A stretch of DNA of 64,000 bases. It comes from Clostridium frigoris. GTDB taxonomy: Bacteria; Bacillota; Clostridia; Clostridiales; Clostridiaceae. Where the stretch lies: contig NZ_JAHLDV010000001.1 in the NCBI RefSeq assembly GCF_018861865.1, forward strand, positions 1 to 64,000. The letters are read 5' to 3'. Position 1 is the first letter of the stretch; each line of letters begins with the position of its first letter. Shown in pieces: positions 29,110 through 38,780 of the stretch. The notes under the pieces are model-generated. The model did not search any database, was not told where the DNA came from, and was given only the letters and a program-made list of their open reading frames with translations. Made by a program: the position numbers and the translations under genes.

Positions 29110-29265
29110 TCACATTGTGTCAATAATGAAACCTTCATTATTTTCTTTAACCACTAATGAGATTAATATTTTTAAATGAAGTTGAAAGTAATCATAAGCA
29201 TTTAAATATTCCTGAATATACTTTTTTAACTTTAAATCATCTTCTATTATTAAAATTTTATTCAT
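29110..29265 (-). pseudogene. Response regulator remnant
   Basis: A 51-codon ORF with a good AGGAG ribosome binding site. It starts MNKILIIEDDLKLKKYIQEY, the first strand and helix of an OmpR-type receiver domain including the paired acidic residues. After about residue 27 the match ends and the ORF stops shortly after. The phospho-acceptor aspartate and the DNA-binding domain are absent. It looks like a regulator gene that lost most of its length by deletion. No sensor kinase gene is next to it. Confidence 0.6.
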
Positions 29266-29468
29266 AGCAAATCTCCTAATTTTATATTTATAATGCTAAT
29301 TATACCATTTCTTTAAGGTATCGAGATATATTTAGAATTAAGGATACGATAAGAAATCTCGTCAAATTTCCTCTAAAGCAGATTCAAAAAAATAAAAAAG
29401 GCACAAGAAGATTTAAATTCAAATCCACTTGAACCATAATATAACAATATAAAAATATGAACCCCAAC

Positions 29469-29906
29469 TTAATTTTCTAAAAAATATTCCTCTGTTAATA
29501 AATCATCTCTAACGGAATTAGTAAATTTAATATGACATTTTTTGTACGTTTCATTACTGTTTCTTCTTATCCAATAAGTATCCAAGAAACACATTCCTTT
29601 TGCTTTTAAAAACAGTTCCCATTCATCCCAAAATTCCATGTCATAATATTTAAGATATTTACTCAAGTTCATACGATTATATGGTATTATCCTATCAACT
29701 ATAAACTCTCTAATAACATCACTTTGCACTTCTATTTCTTTGACCTCAAATAGTCCATAAAATTCTGCTGGATATAACTTCAAATCATTAATTTCTTTAT
29801 TTCTCTTAAAACTATATTCTTCTGACACTATGTCGTATGACAATTGTCCTAAAAAATAATCTTTATTCATAAGATCTACAGTTTCAATCACTGATTTGGG
29901 AAGCAT
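29469..29906 (-). CDS. Putative partner of HipA-like kinase
   Basis: A 145-residue soluble protein I do not firmly recognise. It overlaps the end of the upstream HipA-like gene by 19 bases, so the two are translated together. The C-terminal part, with FIVDRIIPYNRMNLSKYLKY followed by FLKAKGMCFLDTYWIRR, resembles a small domain that often accompanies HipA-like kinases in Firmicutes (pattern F..DR..P..R..L...L and W at the end). No signal peptide or membrane segment. It could be an antitoxin, substrate or adaptor of the kinase. Confidence 0.55.
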   Translation of the reverse strand: MLPKSVIETVDLMNKDYFLGQLSYDIVSEEYSFKRNKEINDLKLYPAEFYGLFEVKEIEVQSDVIREFIVDRIIPYNRMNLSKYLKYYDMEFWDEWELFLKAKGMCFLDTYWIRRNSNETYKKCHIKFTNSVRDDLLTEEYFLEN

Positions 29907-30667
29907 ATTTTCACATCCTTTATTCTTTCTCTCAATAATTGCAAAATAAAATCGATTCTTTTTTTACTAAAATACTCTTTGTACTTATCTTTTATTTGCT
30001 CAAAATCAATATCAATATTTAAACTATGTTTATCTACTAATCCTAATTGTTTTTTATTGCTAGTTTCAAAGCATTTAGCGTAGTCTGAATCTAATAACAA
30101 ATCATCCATGTCTTCATTTATTAAATCATCATCATTTAAATGTGAACCTAAAGATAATCCATTGTCATAAATAGGTGCAAATCTTAATTCATCATCCTTT
30201 TCAATAAAAGCAAAATTCTTCAAGTGCCTGTCTGTATTATTTACAATATAATCAAAAATAATCATATTATTTAAATTCATCTTTATATTAGGAAAATTTT
30301 CAACTAATTTATTATATAAATTTTCTCTAGATATACCCAGTATTCTCATCAGTCTGTTTGCACTATAGAATCGTTCTTCTTCCTCATTGTAAAACCATTT
30401 TGAAACTGAAACCAATCTACCATTTCTTTTTTCTAATGTATATTCTGCACAATCTATTCCCATTAATTTCGCTAATTCATAGCAAATACATTCTGTTACC
30501 GGTTCCAATATCAAACTTTCTTTTTCTGCGCTTCCTCTTCCTGACTTCACCAAATACTTATGATTATCTCTAATTATAATATATTTTTCATAAACACCAA
30601 GTGATGAACTATTTATAAAATTCCTTATGTTCTCGGTTTCCACTTTTTCTTTCACCTCATTCTTCAC
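29888..30667 (-). CDS. HipA-like serine/threonine kinase
   Basis: A 259-residue protein with the HipA/CtkA kinase core. The catalytic loop is FDYIVNNTDRHLKNFAF near residues 138-154 (Asp146, Asn151). The metal-binding segment is FAPIYDNGLSLG near 163-174 (Asp168). The N-lobe has KYLVKSG (possible ATP lysine) and LEPVTECICYELAKLMG. It lacks the HipA N-terminal domain, and there is no HipB-type HTH antitoxin beside it. HipA proteins phosphorylate translation factors and cause growth arrest; the target here is unknown. The first start is GTG at 30667; a GTG at 30643 has a better spaced GAGGTG. It forms a two-gene unit with the overlapping downstream ORF. Confidence 0.78.
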   Translation of the reverse strand: MKNEVKEKVETENIRNFINSSSLGVYEKYIIIRDNHKYLVKSGRGSAEKESLILEPVTECICYELAKLMGIDCAEYTLEKRNGRLVSVSKWFYNEEEERFYSANRLMRILGISRENLYNKLVENFPNIKMNLNNMIIFDYIVNNTDRHLKNFAFIEKDDELRFAPIYDNGLSLGSHLNDDDLINEDMDDLLLDSDYAKCFETSNKKQLGLVDKHSLNIDIDFEQIKDKYKEYFSKKRIDFILQLLRERIKDVKICFPNQ

Positions 30668-30742
30668 TAAAAATAAATATCATTTTTACTTTCTATATTC
30701 TTTATTATAACCATAATTATATATTGAAACAACATACGATAC

Positions 30743-30770
30743 TTAAATTATCCCCTGTGAAGCTACAATA
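30743..30770. repeat. Possible family 1 fragment
   Basis: TTAAATTATCCCCTGTGAAG matches the terminal hairpin end of family 1 elements (TTAAATCATCTCC, loop, GGAG) with several changes. The rest of the element is absent. It sits between the HipA-like unit and a membrane protein gene. Confidence 0.3.
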
Positions 30771-30791
30771 CAGAATTCCTTTTTGCTTGCA

Positions 30792-31163
30792 TTATTCCAT
30801 ACTCTTCCATATTGGACATATAAAATAATATAACATTAATGCAAATATTAATATAACTACCATATACATAATTGCACCTAATATAAAATTAGAGGAAGTT
30901 ATAAAACCTACTACTATTGAAATCAAGCAAGCAGATATATATAAGTACCATCCTAATTTTCTCCACTTAAATATTAGTATAAAACCTATAAGTTGAATTA
31001 AAGCTAGAATTATTGTACTTAATGCATAGAAATTCATTAATCCTCCTGGTTGTCTTGAAAAAGAATATAAATTTTCTGATATACATAAACTATATACCAC
31101 GATTAATACCAATAAAATTGCTGTTAACCATATTCCCCTTTTTTTGTTTTCCTTTACCACCAT
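30792..31163 (-). CDS. Small four-helix membrane protein
   Basis: A 123-residue protein I do not recognise. It has four strongly hydrophobic stretches: IWLTAILLVLIVVYSLCI (about 11-28), YALSTIILALIQLIGFILIF (46-65), WYLYISACLISIVVGFI (72-88) and FILGAIMYMVVILIFALMLY (93-112). The ends are short and charged. GGGGG lies 8 bases before the ATG. It could be a small integral membrane protein of the cytoplasmic membrane; no catalytic motif is seen. Confidence 0.6.
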   Translation of the reverse strand: MVVKENKKRGIWLTAILLVLIVVYSLCISENLYSFSRQPGGLMNFYALSTIILALIQLIGFILIFKWRKLGWYLYISACLISIVVGFITSSNFILGAIMYMVVILIFALMLYYFICPIWKSME

Positions 31164-31347
31164 TTATCATCCCCCATAATATTTGATCACATATTGTTAT
31201 TGATGCCTTTTTTCTATATAGCTTAATAATACTTATGTTACATTTATTGATTTTAAACCATATAATAATAATTTATATTTATTATTTAAATAAATATATT
31301 ATGTTATATTTTATTACCCTACATCCTGCATTAAATAGGCCTGAAAA

Positions 31348-31561
31348 AGACTAGTAGAATCCTATTAGCAAAGCCAAAAATGCCTAGGTTAAAACATAAA
31401 AACGTAGAAGCTAAAAATACGCTACCTAGTTTGAAATACTTTAGAGGAAACTCATCCCTCCGGGATTAAAACATATGGAGGGCTAATAGTTTCAAAATCT
31501 ACTAATATTCCTAAAATGGAGAGGACAAAACAACTATTAATTGTTTTGTCCTCTCCTTTAG
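31348..31561 (+). ncRNA. Candidate structured RNA with 3' hairpin
   Basis: The plus strand folds into nested helices: TAGTAGA (31352) with TCTACTA (31498), CTATTAGC (31362) with GCTAATAG (31482), CTAGGT (31384) with ACCTAG (31424), CGTA with TACG (31403/31418), and CCCTCC (31456) with GGAGGG (31477). A-rich single-stranded stretches separate them, as in large structured RNAs. A 16-bp hairpin, GGAGAGGACAAAACAA and its complement, follows at 31517-31555 and may end transcription. There is no ORF. Flanking genes are both on the minus strand, so the RNA would be an independent plus-strand unit. I could not assign a known family. Confidence 0.6.
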
Positions 31562-31644
31562 TCTGATTACAATTTTTTTCATTACATAAACTAATATTAC
31601 AGGCTACCGCCTATAAGAATCCTGGATGAACGCGGAGTAATGAA

Positions 31645-31932
31645 ATATGAAATTTCTCCAGAGTGACTTGCAACAAGAAACGAAATAATAATTAAATTTA
31701 CATTTAGTAATTCTTCTTTTGCGAATGTAAAATTCTTGTAAGCCTGCCAGGACAGATAACAATTAATAATTGTTATTTCCCCCAGAGAACTACCCAGAGG
31801 TCCAGGCTAGCGAACCTGAGGCAGGACGCCGAATGTGAGCGCTAAAGAATTTTACAAGAACAAAAGATTAGAATTACTTAGTGGAATTTCTTATTTTGAG
31901 TTCTATTGCAAGGCACGCAGAAGAAATTCTAT
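31645..31932. repeat. Family 2 palindromic element, copy 3 (large)
   Basis: A 288-base nested palindrome. The outer arms around GAAATTTCT...GTGACTTGCAA and TTGCAAGGCAC...AGAAATTC pair. Next, TTAGTAATTCTTCTTTTG pairs with CAAAAGATTAGAATTACTTA, which is shared with the other copies. Then TGTAAAATTCTTGTA pairs with a matching AAGAATTTTACA arm, then GCCTGCC with GGCAGG, and a central ATAACAATTAATAATTGTTAT hairpin. The right end overlaps the stop codon of the activase gene at 31929. Confidence 0.75.
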
Positions 31933-34900
31933 TCTCTTTTGTCACTAGCTGCCTCATCATAAGCAGTTTGTATTTCTTCTTCACTCTTAAGATTTTTAAA
32001 AGCAATAGACATCATAAGTTTAATCCTATTAATTTGATTTACCTCACTTGCACCTGGATCATAATCAATCGCCGTGATATTAGCACCCTTATTTATTCTC
32101 TTTAATTCCTTAATCATTCCTTTACCTGATACATGATTAGGAAGACAAGCAAATGGCTGTACACAAACTATATTTTTTGTACCACTTTCAATAAGTTCAA
32201 TCATTTCAGCTGTTAAAAACCAACCTTCTCCTGATTGATTTCCAAGTGATATAATAGGTGATGCCTTTGCTGCTAATTTCTGTATAGTATTTGGTGGAGT
32301 AAATCTGGCGCTCTTTTCAAGCACTAATTTCATATGTTTTCTATAACTTTCTATATATTTAATAGCCACATCATTTACTATTTTATCAGTTCTACTTTTG
32401 CCTAAATACTTATATTTAAAGTCAGCATCGTAAGCACAGTACAAGAAAAAGTCAATTAAATCTGGCATAACCGCTTCTCCACCCTCTTTTTCAATAACAT
32501 CTATAATATTATTGTTAGCTATGGGATCGAATTTAACTAAAATCTCTCCAACTAGTCCTACCTTAGGTTTAATAATATTCTTGATCTCTAAAAGATCGAA
32601 TTCAGAGACAATGTTAGTTATATTGTTTTTAAACTCTTTCTTTTTTCCCTCTGCTACTGCTTTCTTGCATACTTTTACCCATTTATCATAAAGCAAGTTA
32701 GCTGAACCTTCTACTACTTCATAAGGTCTAACCTTGTAGAGCACTCGCATAAGCAAATCACCATAAACTAAAGCCATAAGTGATTTTTTAATTATTGCAT
32801 AACTAAATTTAAAACCTGGATTTTTCTCAAGACCAGCAGCATTTAAAGATATAACTGGTACTTGTGGAAAACCTGCATCTTTAATCCCTTTTCTAAGGAA
32901 TCCAATATAATTTGTTGCCCTACAACCCCCACAGGTTTGAGATATTATAGCAGATGTATTTTCTACATCATATTTACCTGACTTAAGAGCAGCAATTAGT
33001 TGCCCAACTACTATTATTGTAGGATAACAGGCATCATTATTCACATATTTTAAGCCTTCATCTACGGCTTTAGTGTCCACCGATGGCAATATTTGTAAAT
33101 TATATCCTGATGAATTAAATGCTTCTTGTAAAAATTGAAAATGTATAGGCGACATTTGTGGACATAAAATAGTGTGTTTTTTTCTCATTTCTTTTGTAAA
33201 TATAATTTTACTATCAGGCTCGTGTACTTTCCCAAGCAAAACTCCATTCTTATCTCTTTCATAAAGTGCAGCTTTTAAAGATCTAATTCTAATTCTTGCT
33301 GCTCCCAAATTATTACCCTCATCAATTTTTAAAGTTGTATATATTTTACCATTATCTTCGAGTATTTGAGCAACCTGATCTGAGGTTACTGCATCAAGTC
33401 CACATCCAAAGGAATTTAGTTGAATAAGTTCAATATTTGACTCTTTTGATACAAAACTTGCTGCCGCATATAACCTAGAATGATAAACCCACTGGTCAAC
33501 TGCTCTTAAAGGTCCTTCAATAATGCCTAAATGAGCCACAGAATCTTCTGTAAGTACAGGCATGTCAAAATCAGTAATAACACTCGGAATACCGTGATTA
33601 ATTTCTGGGTCTATATGATAAGGTCTACCAGCGAGTACTATACCCCTTTTTCCTGTTCTCCTAATATATTCTACAACTTCCTCACCTTTATTTCTAATAT
33701 CTAATTTAACCTTTTCAGTTTCAGCCCATGCCAACTTAGTAGCTTTTGCAACTTCCCCTTTGCTAATTCCAAAACTAACTAGTTCATCTGCTAACCTTTT
33801 ATCTAGTGCCTTTTTATTATCTAGAGAAATAAATGGATTAAGGAACCTAACATTTCTTTCTTTTAATATATCCATATTATTTTTTATTACCTCAGGATAT
33901 GAAGTTACTATAGGACAATTATAATGATTATCCGCATTTTTACGCTCTTTTTTTTCATATGGAATACAAGGATAAAATATTAAATCTACGCCCTTATTTA
34001 TAAGGCTCATTATATGTCCATGTGCAATTTTAGCAGGGTAACAAGCAGACTCTGATGGAATTGTTTCTATTCCCATTTCATATACTTTTTTAGATGATCT
34101 TTGGGATAACTCTACTCTAAATCCTAAATTCGTAAAGAAAGTAAACCAAAACGGATAATTTTCATATATATTAAGCACTCTTGGAATTCCTATTGTTCCT
34201 CGTTTCGCTTCTTCTTTTTTTAATGGAATATAATTAAATATTCTTTTATATTTATAATCATAAACATTAGGTATTTCTTCTTTTTTGTTACTAAGTCCTA
34301 GCGCTTTTTCACAGCGATTACCAGATATAAATTCCCGATCATTATCAAATTTATTAATTGTGAGAACACATTGATTAGCGCATTGCTTGCATCGTCCCAT
34401 GGTCGTCTCGATAGCTAAGTTGTCCAATTGTTCTAACGATAATAATGTAGAAACCCTGCCCTCTTTATCTCTTTCTTTTGCAATAAGTGATGCACCAAAT
34501 GCACCCATTAGACCTGCAATATCCGGTCTTACAGCTTCTCTTCCTGAAATAATCTCAAAAGCCCTTAGTACGGCACTGTTATAAAAAGTTCCACCTTGAA
34601 CTATTATTTTTTCACCCATATCTTTTGGATCTCTTATTTTAATAACCTTTTGAAGTGCATTTTTTATTACTGAATAAGAAAGTCCTGCAGATATATCGCC
34701 CACGGAAGCCCCTTCCTTCTGGGCCTGCTTAACTCTCGAATTCATAAATACAGTGCACCTTGAACCTAAGTCAACCGGGCTTTTAGCTTGAAGTGCTACC
34801 TCTGCAAACTCTGCTACCCCCATATTTAAAGAGTGAGCAAATGTCTCTATAAACGAACCGCAACCAGATGAACAAGCTTCATTCAACATTATACTATCTA

Positions 34901-36212
34901 TTACACCATCTTTTACTTTTAGACATTTCATATCCTGTCCACCAATATCTAGTATAAAATCTACTCCAGGCATAAAAAATTCTGCCGCCTTGTAATGAGC
35001 TATAGTTTCAATTTCACCAATGTCCACCTTTAATGCTGCCATTATTAGTTTTTCGCCATAACCTGTTACTGCAGCATTTTTAACAGTAACACCTTTAGGT
35101 ATTATCGAATATATATGTTTTAGTGCTTTTCTAACTGAAGTTAATGGATTGCCTTCATTACTACCATAAAAAGAATGCAAAATTGCACCTTCTTCATCTA
35201 TAAGAGTAACTTTAGTTGTTGTAGAACCAGCATCTATCCCCAAATAACAATTTCCAGTATACCCTTCAAGTTCACGTCTTTTAGCCTTATACTTGCTTTG
35301 CCTTTCATTAAAAACTTGTAGCTCATTATCATCTGCAAATAGGGGCCTAAATCTTCGAACATCATTACTTGTAGCTTCCTTAAGTTTAGGGAGCAAATTC
35401 TTTAAATCTTCAAATAGAACAGTACTATTCTCCTTTGAAGACATAGCCGCACCTACTGCTACAAATAACTGAGAATCCTTTGGAAAAATAACTTGATCAT
35501 CTGTAAGTTTTAAAGTTTCAATAAACCTTTGTCGTAGTTCGGACAAGAAAAACAATGGGCCACCTAAAAATGCAACATTACCTCTAATTGGCCTACCACA
35601 TGCAAGTCCGCTAATAGTTTGATTAACTACTGACTGAAAAACTGACACAGCAATATCTTCTTTTGCAGCACCTTCATTTAACAAGGGCTGAATATCTGTT
35701 TTTGCGAAAACGCCGCATCTAGCTGCTATTGGATATATAGTCTTATAGTTTTTTGCAAGTTCGTTAAGTCCAGTTGCATCAGTTTGAAGAAGGGATGCCA
35801 TTTGATCAATAAATGCTCCAGTACCGCCAGCACAAGTGCCATTCATTCTTTGATCTATTCCTCCATCAAAATAAATTATTTTTGCATCTTCTCCACCGAG
35901 TTCTATTGCTACATTAGTTCTTGGAATAATGTTTTCTATTGCGTAAGTACTTGCTATTACTTCTTGAATAAAAGGGATATTCATCCACTTTGATAATGCT
36001 AGTCCTCCCGATCCCGTTACTGCTATAGTTATACTTGATTCGCGAAAATTATTATAAGCCTCCAGTAAAAGCTCTGCGATTGTACTTTTAATATCTGAAA
36101 AATGTCTTTGATACTTACTATAAATCGTTTTATCTTGATCATCTAAAACAACTATCTTAACAGTAGTTGATCCTACGTCTAACCCAACATGTAATACATT
36201 TCTCATATTCAT
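31929..36212 (-). CDS. 2-hydroxyacyl-CoA dehydratase activase, large fused form
   Basis: A 1427-residue protein. It contains two BadF/BadG-type ATPase domains: [18 protein letters not shown] starts the first (about 7-260) and [18 protein letters not shown] the second (about 322-580), each with a GGxDxK-type glycine loop and a Cys-containing cluster ligand motif ([31 protein letters not shown]). The middle (about 650-880) is a DUF2229-type region with [15 protein letters not shown]. The C-terminal third has HgdB-like segments with [13 protein letters not shown] and [10 protein letters not shown]. Fused proteins like this occur in many anaerobes. They are thought to carry out ATP-driven electron transfer, but the substrate is not established. 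AGGA-rich sequence precedes the ATG. Confidence 0.88.
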   Translation of the reverse strand: MNMRNVLHVGLDVGSTTVKIVVLDDQDKTIYSKYQRHFSDIKSTIAELLLEAYNNFRESSITIAVTGSGGLALSKWMNIPFIQEVIASTYAIENIIPRTNVAIELGGEDAKIIYFDGGIDQRMNGTCAGGTGAFIDQMASLLQTDATGLNELAKNYKTIYPIAARCGVFAKTDIQPLLNEGAAKEDIAVSVFQSVVNQTISGLACGRPIRGNVAFLGGPLFFLSELRQRFIETLKLTDDQVIFPKDSQLFVAVGAAMSSKENSTVLFEDLKNLLPKLKEATSNDVRRFRPLFADDNELQVFNERQSKYKAKRRELEGYTGNCYLGIDAGSTTTKVTLIDEEGAILHSFYGSNEGNPLTSVRKALKHIYSIIPKGVTVKNAAVTGYGEKLIMAALKVDIGEIETIAHYKAAEFFMPGVDFILDIGGQDMKCLKVKDGVIDSIMLNEACSSGCGSFIETFAHSLNMGVAEFAEVALQAKSPVDLGSRCTVFMNSRVKQAQKEGASVGDISAGLSYSVIKNALQKVIKIRDPKDMGEKIIVQGGTFYNSAVLRAFEIISGREAVRPDIAGLMGAFGASLIAKERDKEGRVSTLLSLEQLDNLAIETTMGRCKQCANQCVLTINKFDNDREFISGNRCEKALGLSNKKEEIPNVYDYKYKRIFNYIPLKKEEAKRGTIGIPRVLNIYENYPFWFTFFTNLGFRVELSQRSSKKVYEMGIETIPSESACYPAKIAHGHIMSLINKGVDLIFYPCIPYEKKERKNADNHYNCPIVTSYPEVIKNNMDILKERNVRFLNPFISLDNKKALDKRLADELVSFGISKGEVAKATKLAWAETEKVKLDIRNKGEEVVEYIRRTGKRGIVLAGRPYHIDPEINHGIPSVITDFDMPVLTEDSVAHLGIIEGPLRAVDQWVYHSRLYAAASFVSKESNIELIQLNSFGCGLDAVTSDQVAQILEDNGKIYTTLKIDEGNNLGAARIRIRSLKAALYERDKNGVLLGKVHEPDSKIIFTKEMRKKHTILCPQMSPIHFQFLQEAFNSSGYNLQILPSVDTKAVDEGLKYVNNDACYPTIIVVGQLIAALKSGKYDVENTSAIISQTCGGCRATNYIGFLRKGIKDAGFPQVPVISLNAAGLEKNPGFKFSYAIIKKSLMALVYGDLLMRVLYKVRPYEVVEGSANLLYDKWVKVCKKAVAEGKKKEFKNNITNIVSEFDLLEIKNIIKPKVGLVGEILVKFDPIANNNIIDVIEKEGGEAVMPDLIDFFLYCAYDADFKYKYLGKSRTDKIVNDVAIKYIESYRKHMKLVLEKSARFTPPNTIQKLAAKASPIISLGNQSGEGWFLTAEMIELIESGTKNIVCVQPFACLPNHVSGKGMIKELKRINKGANITAIDYDPGASEVNQINRIKLMMSIAFKNLKSEEEIQTAYDEAASDKRE

Positions 36213-36588
36213 CTTCTCTTTCCTCGCAAGTTCAATTTATTTTTGTAACTTAAATTTATTATATATATTTATGCGTCTTGATATAAACTCATTATTTTTG
36301 AAAACCTTAATCATTCATATATCCTATTTTTAGTTTATATATTTTTATTCTTCAAAAACATAATTTATTCTCTAAACCGCAGATTATTAGCATATTATTC
36401 CTATTAACTATATAATTTTAATATTTATTTCGCATCTCAACAACATTATTTTATGAATTAATAACCGAGTACATAATATTATAACTCAATAAATATAATA
36501 TTTTCAACCTATTTTGCTATATTGTTTTAGAAACTAATGTCAATTATTATATATTTCTATAAAAATACTCAAGACTTGTATTTTTTAT
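36213..36588. other. AT-rich intergenic promoter region
   Basis: About 375 bases upstream of the activase gene with no ORF of note. It should hold the promoter of that minus-strand gene. I see no riboswitch. A family 1 element begins at 36589. Confidence 0.5.
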
Positions 36589-36696
36589 TTAACGACATTT
36601 CAAAAGGAAAGTATTCCACTTCTATAAACGGTAGTTACATACCCTAACAAATGGAAAACTTCAGTGCGTAGATAACAATTGAGAATGTTCGTTAAC
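36589..36696 (+). repeat. Family 1 element, copy 5 (diverged)
   Basis: It begins TTAACGACATTTCAAAAGG and retains TTCCACTTCTATAAACGG, AACTTCAGTGCGTAGATAA and a closing GTTCGTTAAC arm, but lacks the terminal CTCC/GGAG hairpin. It lies upstream of the ABC ATPase gene. Confidence 0.7.
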
Positions 36697-36708
36697 AATA
36701 CATTATAC

Positions 36709-36740
36709 CCCCTCATATACTAAACTATAACTTTGAGGGG
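36709..36740 (+). promoter_or_regulatory. Hairpin hiding the ribosome binding site
   Basis: CCCCTCA (36709-36715) is perfectly complementary to TGAGGGG (36734-36740), and GAGGGG is the ribosome binding site of the GTG start at 36749. The 18-base loop is AT-rich. Pairing would block translation, so this may be a regulated switch. Confidence 0.5.
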
Positions 36741-36748
36741 ATGATAAA

Positions 36749-37522
36749 GTGAATAAAGTAGAAATTAATAATATATGTATGAATTACCATTCTCTAACTT
36801 CAGAAACCCCTGCTCTAGCAGACATCTCATTTGGTGTACAAGAAGGTCATTTTTTAAGTATTGTAGGCCCTTCCGGTTGCGGAAAATCTACACTATTAAA
36901 TATAATAGCAGGCTTAATTACTCCCTCATCTGGAGAAATTAAAATTAATAGTAGTGCTGATAGCTCAAGCTTTTTAAAAATCGGATATATGTTTCAAAAG
37001 GATCAATTGTTTGACTGGCTGACTATATGGGACAATGTACTTTTAGGCCTTAAGATTAACCACTCTGTTACTTATGCCAATAAGGAAATAGTAAAAAATC
37101 TTTTAATAAGTTATAATCTCTGGGAATTTAGGGATCATCACCCTAGAGAATTATCTGGAGGCATGAGGCAAAGGGTTGCTTTAATTAGAACCTTAGCTTT
37201 AAATCCTGAATTACTTCTTTTAGATGAACCTTTTTCAGCTTTAGACTATCAAACTAGATTAAACATTAGTGATGAGGTTTATGAAATTATAAAAAAAGAG
37301 AAAAAGACCACAATAATGGTAACACATGACATTGCAGAAGCTATCGCTATGTCCGATGAAATTATTATTCTTTCTAAACGCCCAGCTGTAATTGTTAAGC
37401 ACATAAAACTTGAATTTGGTGAAAACTTTTCTTATCCTTTAAAACGTAGAGCAGCTCCAAATTTTAGTATTTACTTCAATGAGATTTGGAAGGAGTTGAA
37501 TAATAGTGCTGATTCAAAGTGA
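36749..37522 (+). CDS. ABC transporter ATPase, SsuB/TauB-like
   Basis: A 257-residue ABC ATPase of the nitrate/sulfonate/taurine group. Walker A is GPSGCGKST near residue 39, the Q loop is MFQKDQLFDWLTIWDNVLLG, the signature is LSGGMRQRVALIRTL, Walker B is LLLLDEPFSALD, and the H loop is VTHDIAEA. It starts at GTG with GAGGGG upstream, which is within a hairpin. It overlaps the permease gene by 17 bases. Its substrate-binding partner is not adjacent, but the lipoprotein at 27127-28152 is of the matching family. Confidence 0.9.
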   Translation: MNKVEINNICMNYHSLTSETPALADISFGVQEGHFLSIVGPSGCGKSTLLNIIAGLITPSSGEIKINSSADSSSFLKIGYMFQKDQLFDWLTIWDNVLLGLKINHSVTYANKEIVKNLLISYNLWEFRDHHPRELSGGMRQRVALIRTLALNPELLLLDEPFSALDYQTRLNISDEVYEIIKKEKKTTIMVTHDIAEAIAMSDEIIILSKRPAVIVKHIKLEFGENFSYPLKRRAAPNFSIYFNEIWKELNNSADSK

Positions 37523-38306
37523 TGAACAGAAAAAATATATTAAAGGTGTAAAAAAGAGAAAACACATTATTATTTTTACAAGAATAATAATATTAATAGC
37601 ATTTTTTAGCTTTTGGGAAATAGCAGGAAGACTAAACTGGATAGACTCGTTCCTAACAAGTACGCCTTCGAAAATGTTTACATCATTTATACAAGTATAT
37701 AATGAAGGAACTCTTTTAACTCATATTTCAGTAACTTGCTTTGAAACCATAACAGGTTTCTTACTTGGAACAATTTTAGGAGCTTTCATAGCAGTACTCT
37801 TATGGTGGTCCGATTTTGTATCCAAAGTTTTAGATCCATATATAATAGTATTAAATGCTTTACCTAAAGTAGCTCTTGCACCTATTATTATATTTTGGGT
37901 AGGCAATGGTATAACAGCAATAATAGTAATAGCTCTTTTAATATCAATAGTTGTAACTATAATAAGCATACTTGGCGGCTTTAGAGAAGTTGATGAAGAT
38001 AAAATAAAACTTTTAAAGACCTTTGGAGCTTCAAAACTTCAAATATTAATTAATCTAATTATTCCTGCTTCTATTCCTACTCTTATTTCTGCACTTAAAA
38101 TAAACGTAGGGCTATCATGGGTAGGTGTAATCATGGGTGAGTTCTTAGTAGCCAAAGAAGGTTTAGGATTTTTAATAATTTATGGCGGACAAGTTTCCGA
38201 GCTAGACATGGTAATGATGAGTATAGTTATACTATCTATTTTAGCTTACCTTATGTATGAAGTGGTGGCTTTAATTGAAAGAAAAATTGTTTTTAAAAAC
38301 AAATGA
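37506..38306 (+). CDS. ABC transporter permease, SsuC/TauC-like
   Basis: A 266-residue permease with six membrane segments, beginning IIIFTRIIILIAFFSFWEIAG. Family features are FLTSTPSKMFTSF, the DPYIIVLNALPKVALAPII segment (in part), and the EAA loop LLKTFGASKLQILINLIIPAS. The start is GTG with AAGGAG about 11 bases upstream, inside the ATPase gene. Overlap and order show cotranscription with the ATPase. It belongs to the nitrate/sulfonate/thiamine-precursor importer group; the exact cargo is unknown. Confidence 0.9.
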   Translation: MLIQSDEQKKYIKGVKKRKHIIIFTRIIILIAFFSFWEIAGRLNWIDSFLTSTPSKMFTSFIQVYNEGTLLTHISVTCFETITGFLLGTILGAFIAVLLWWSDFVSKVLDPYIIVLNALPKVALAPIIIFWVGNGITAIIVIALLISIVVTIISILGGFREVDEDKIKLLKTFGASKLQILINLIIPASIPTLISALKINVGLSWVGVIMGEFLVAKEGLGFLIIYGGQVSELDMVMMSIVILSILAYLMYEVVALIERKIVFKNK

Positions 38307-38403
38307 AATTTCACTTATAATGAATATAAATTAAAACCCTTGGACAGTATTTATATTGAATAATCAATTTATAATTCTTTTATGAATCATAAGGAGGCTA
38401 ACA

Positions 38404-38760
38404 ATGGAATACTTTCAAAAGGCTAACGATATTTACAATACTAAAGATTATAATAGAGCTATATCTCTATATAAAAAAGCTGCTGAAATGAAAGATAATG
38501 AGGCTGGTGCGCTTTATAATAGTGCAGTATGTTTTATTCACTTGAAAAAATATGAAGAGGCAATACCTTTATTTCATGCTGCTATATCCCTGCGCCGTGA
38601 GAGTAAATATTTTTTCAACTTAGCTTACTGTTATGCTATGTGTTTTAACAAACCAAAAGCATTGTATTATTTTAATACCGCTTGGTCACTAAATAATGAT
38701 GATGAAGATTGTGAAAAGGCAATTAATTTGTTATTAAAAAGTTATAAAAGAGCTACCTAA
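38404..38760 (+). CDS. Tetratricopeptide repeat protein
   Basis: A 118-residue soluble protein made of about three TPR units: MEYFQKANDIYNTKDYNRAI, then ALYNSAVCFIHLKKYEEAI, then YFFNLAYCYAMCFNKPKALYYF. Such repeats form a right-handed helical scaffold for protein binding. AAGGAGG precedes the ATG. Its stop codon sits inside the first arm of a bidirectional terminator. Partner unknown. Confidence 0.8.
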   Translation: MEYFQKANDIYNTKDYNRAISLYKKAAEMKDNEAGALYNSAVCFIHLKKYEEAIPLFHAAISLRRESKYFFNLAYCYAMCFNKPKALYYFNTAWSLNNDDEDCEKAINLLLKSYKRAT

Positions 38761-38780
38761 TTTTAGGTAGCTCTTCTTTT
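38748..38780. terminator. Bidirectional terminator
   Basis: AAGAGCTACCTAA pairs perfectly with TTAGGTAGCTCTT, with A-rich and T-rich flanks on both sides. It lies between the convergent TPR and transglutaminase-like genes and overlaps the TPR stop codon. Confidence 0.9.
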
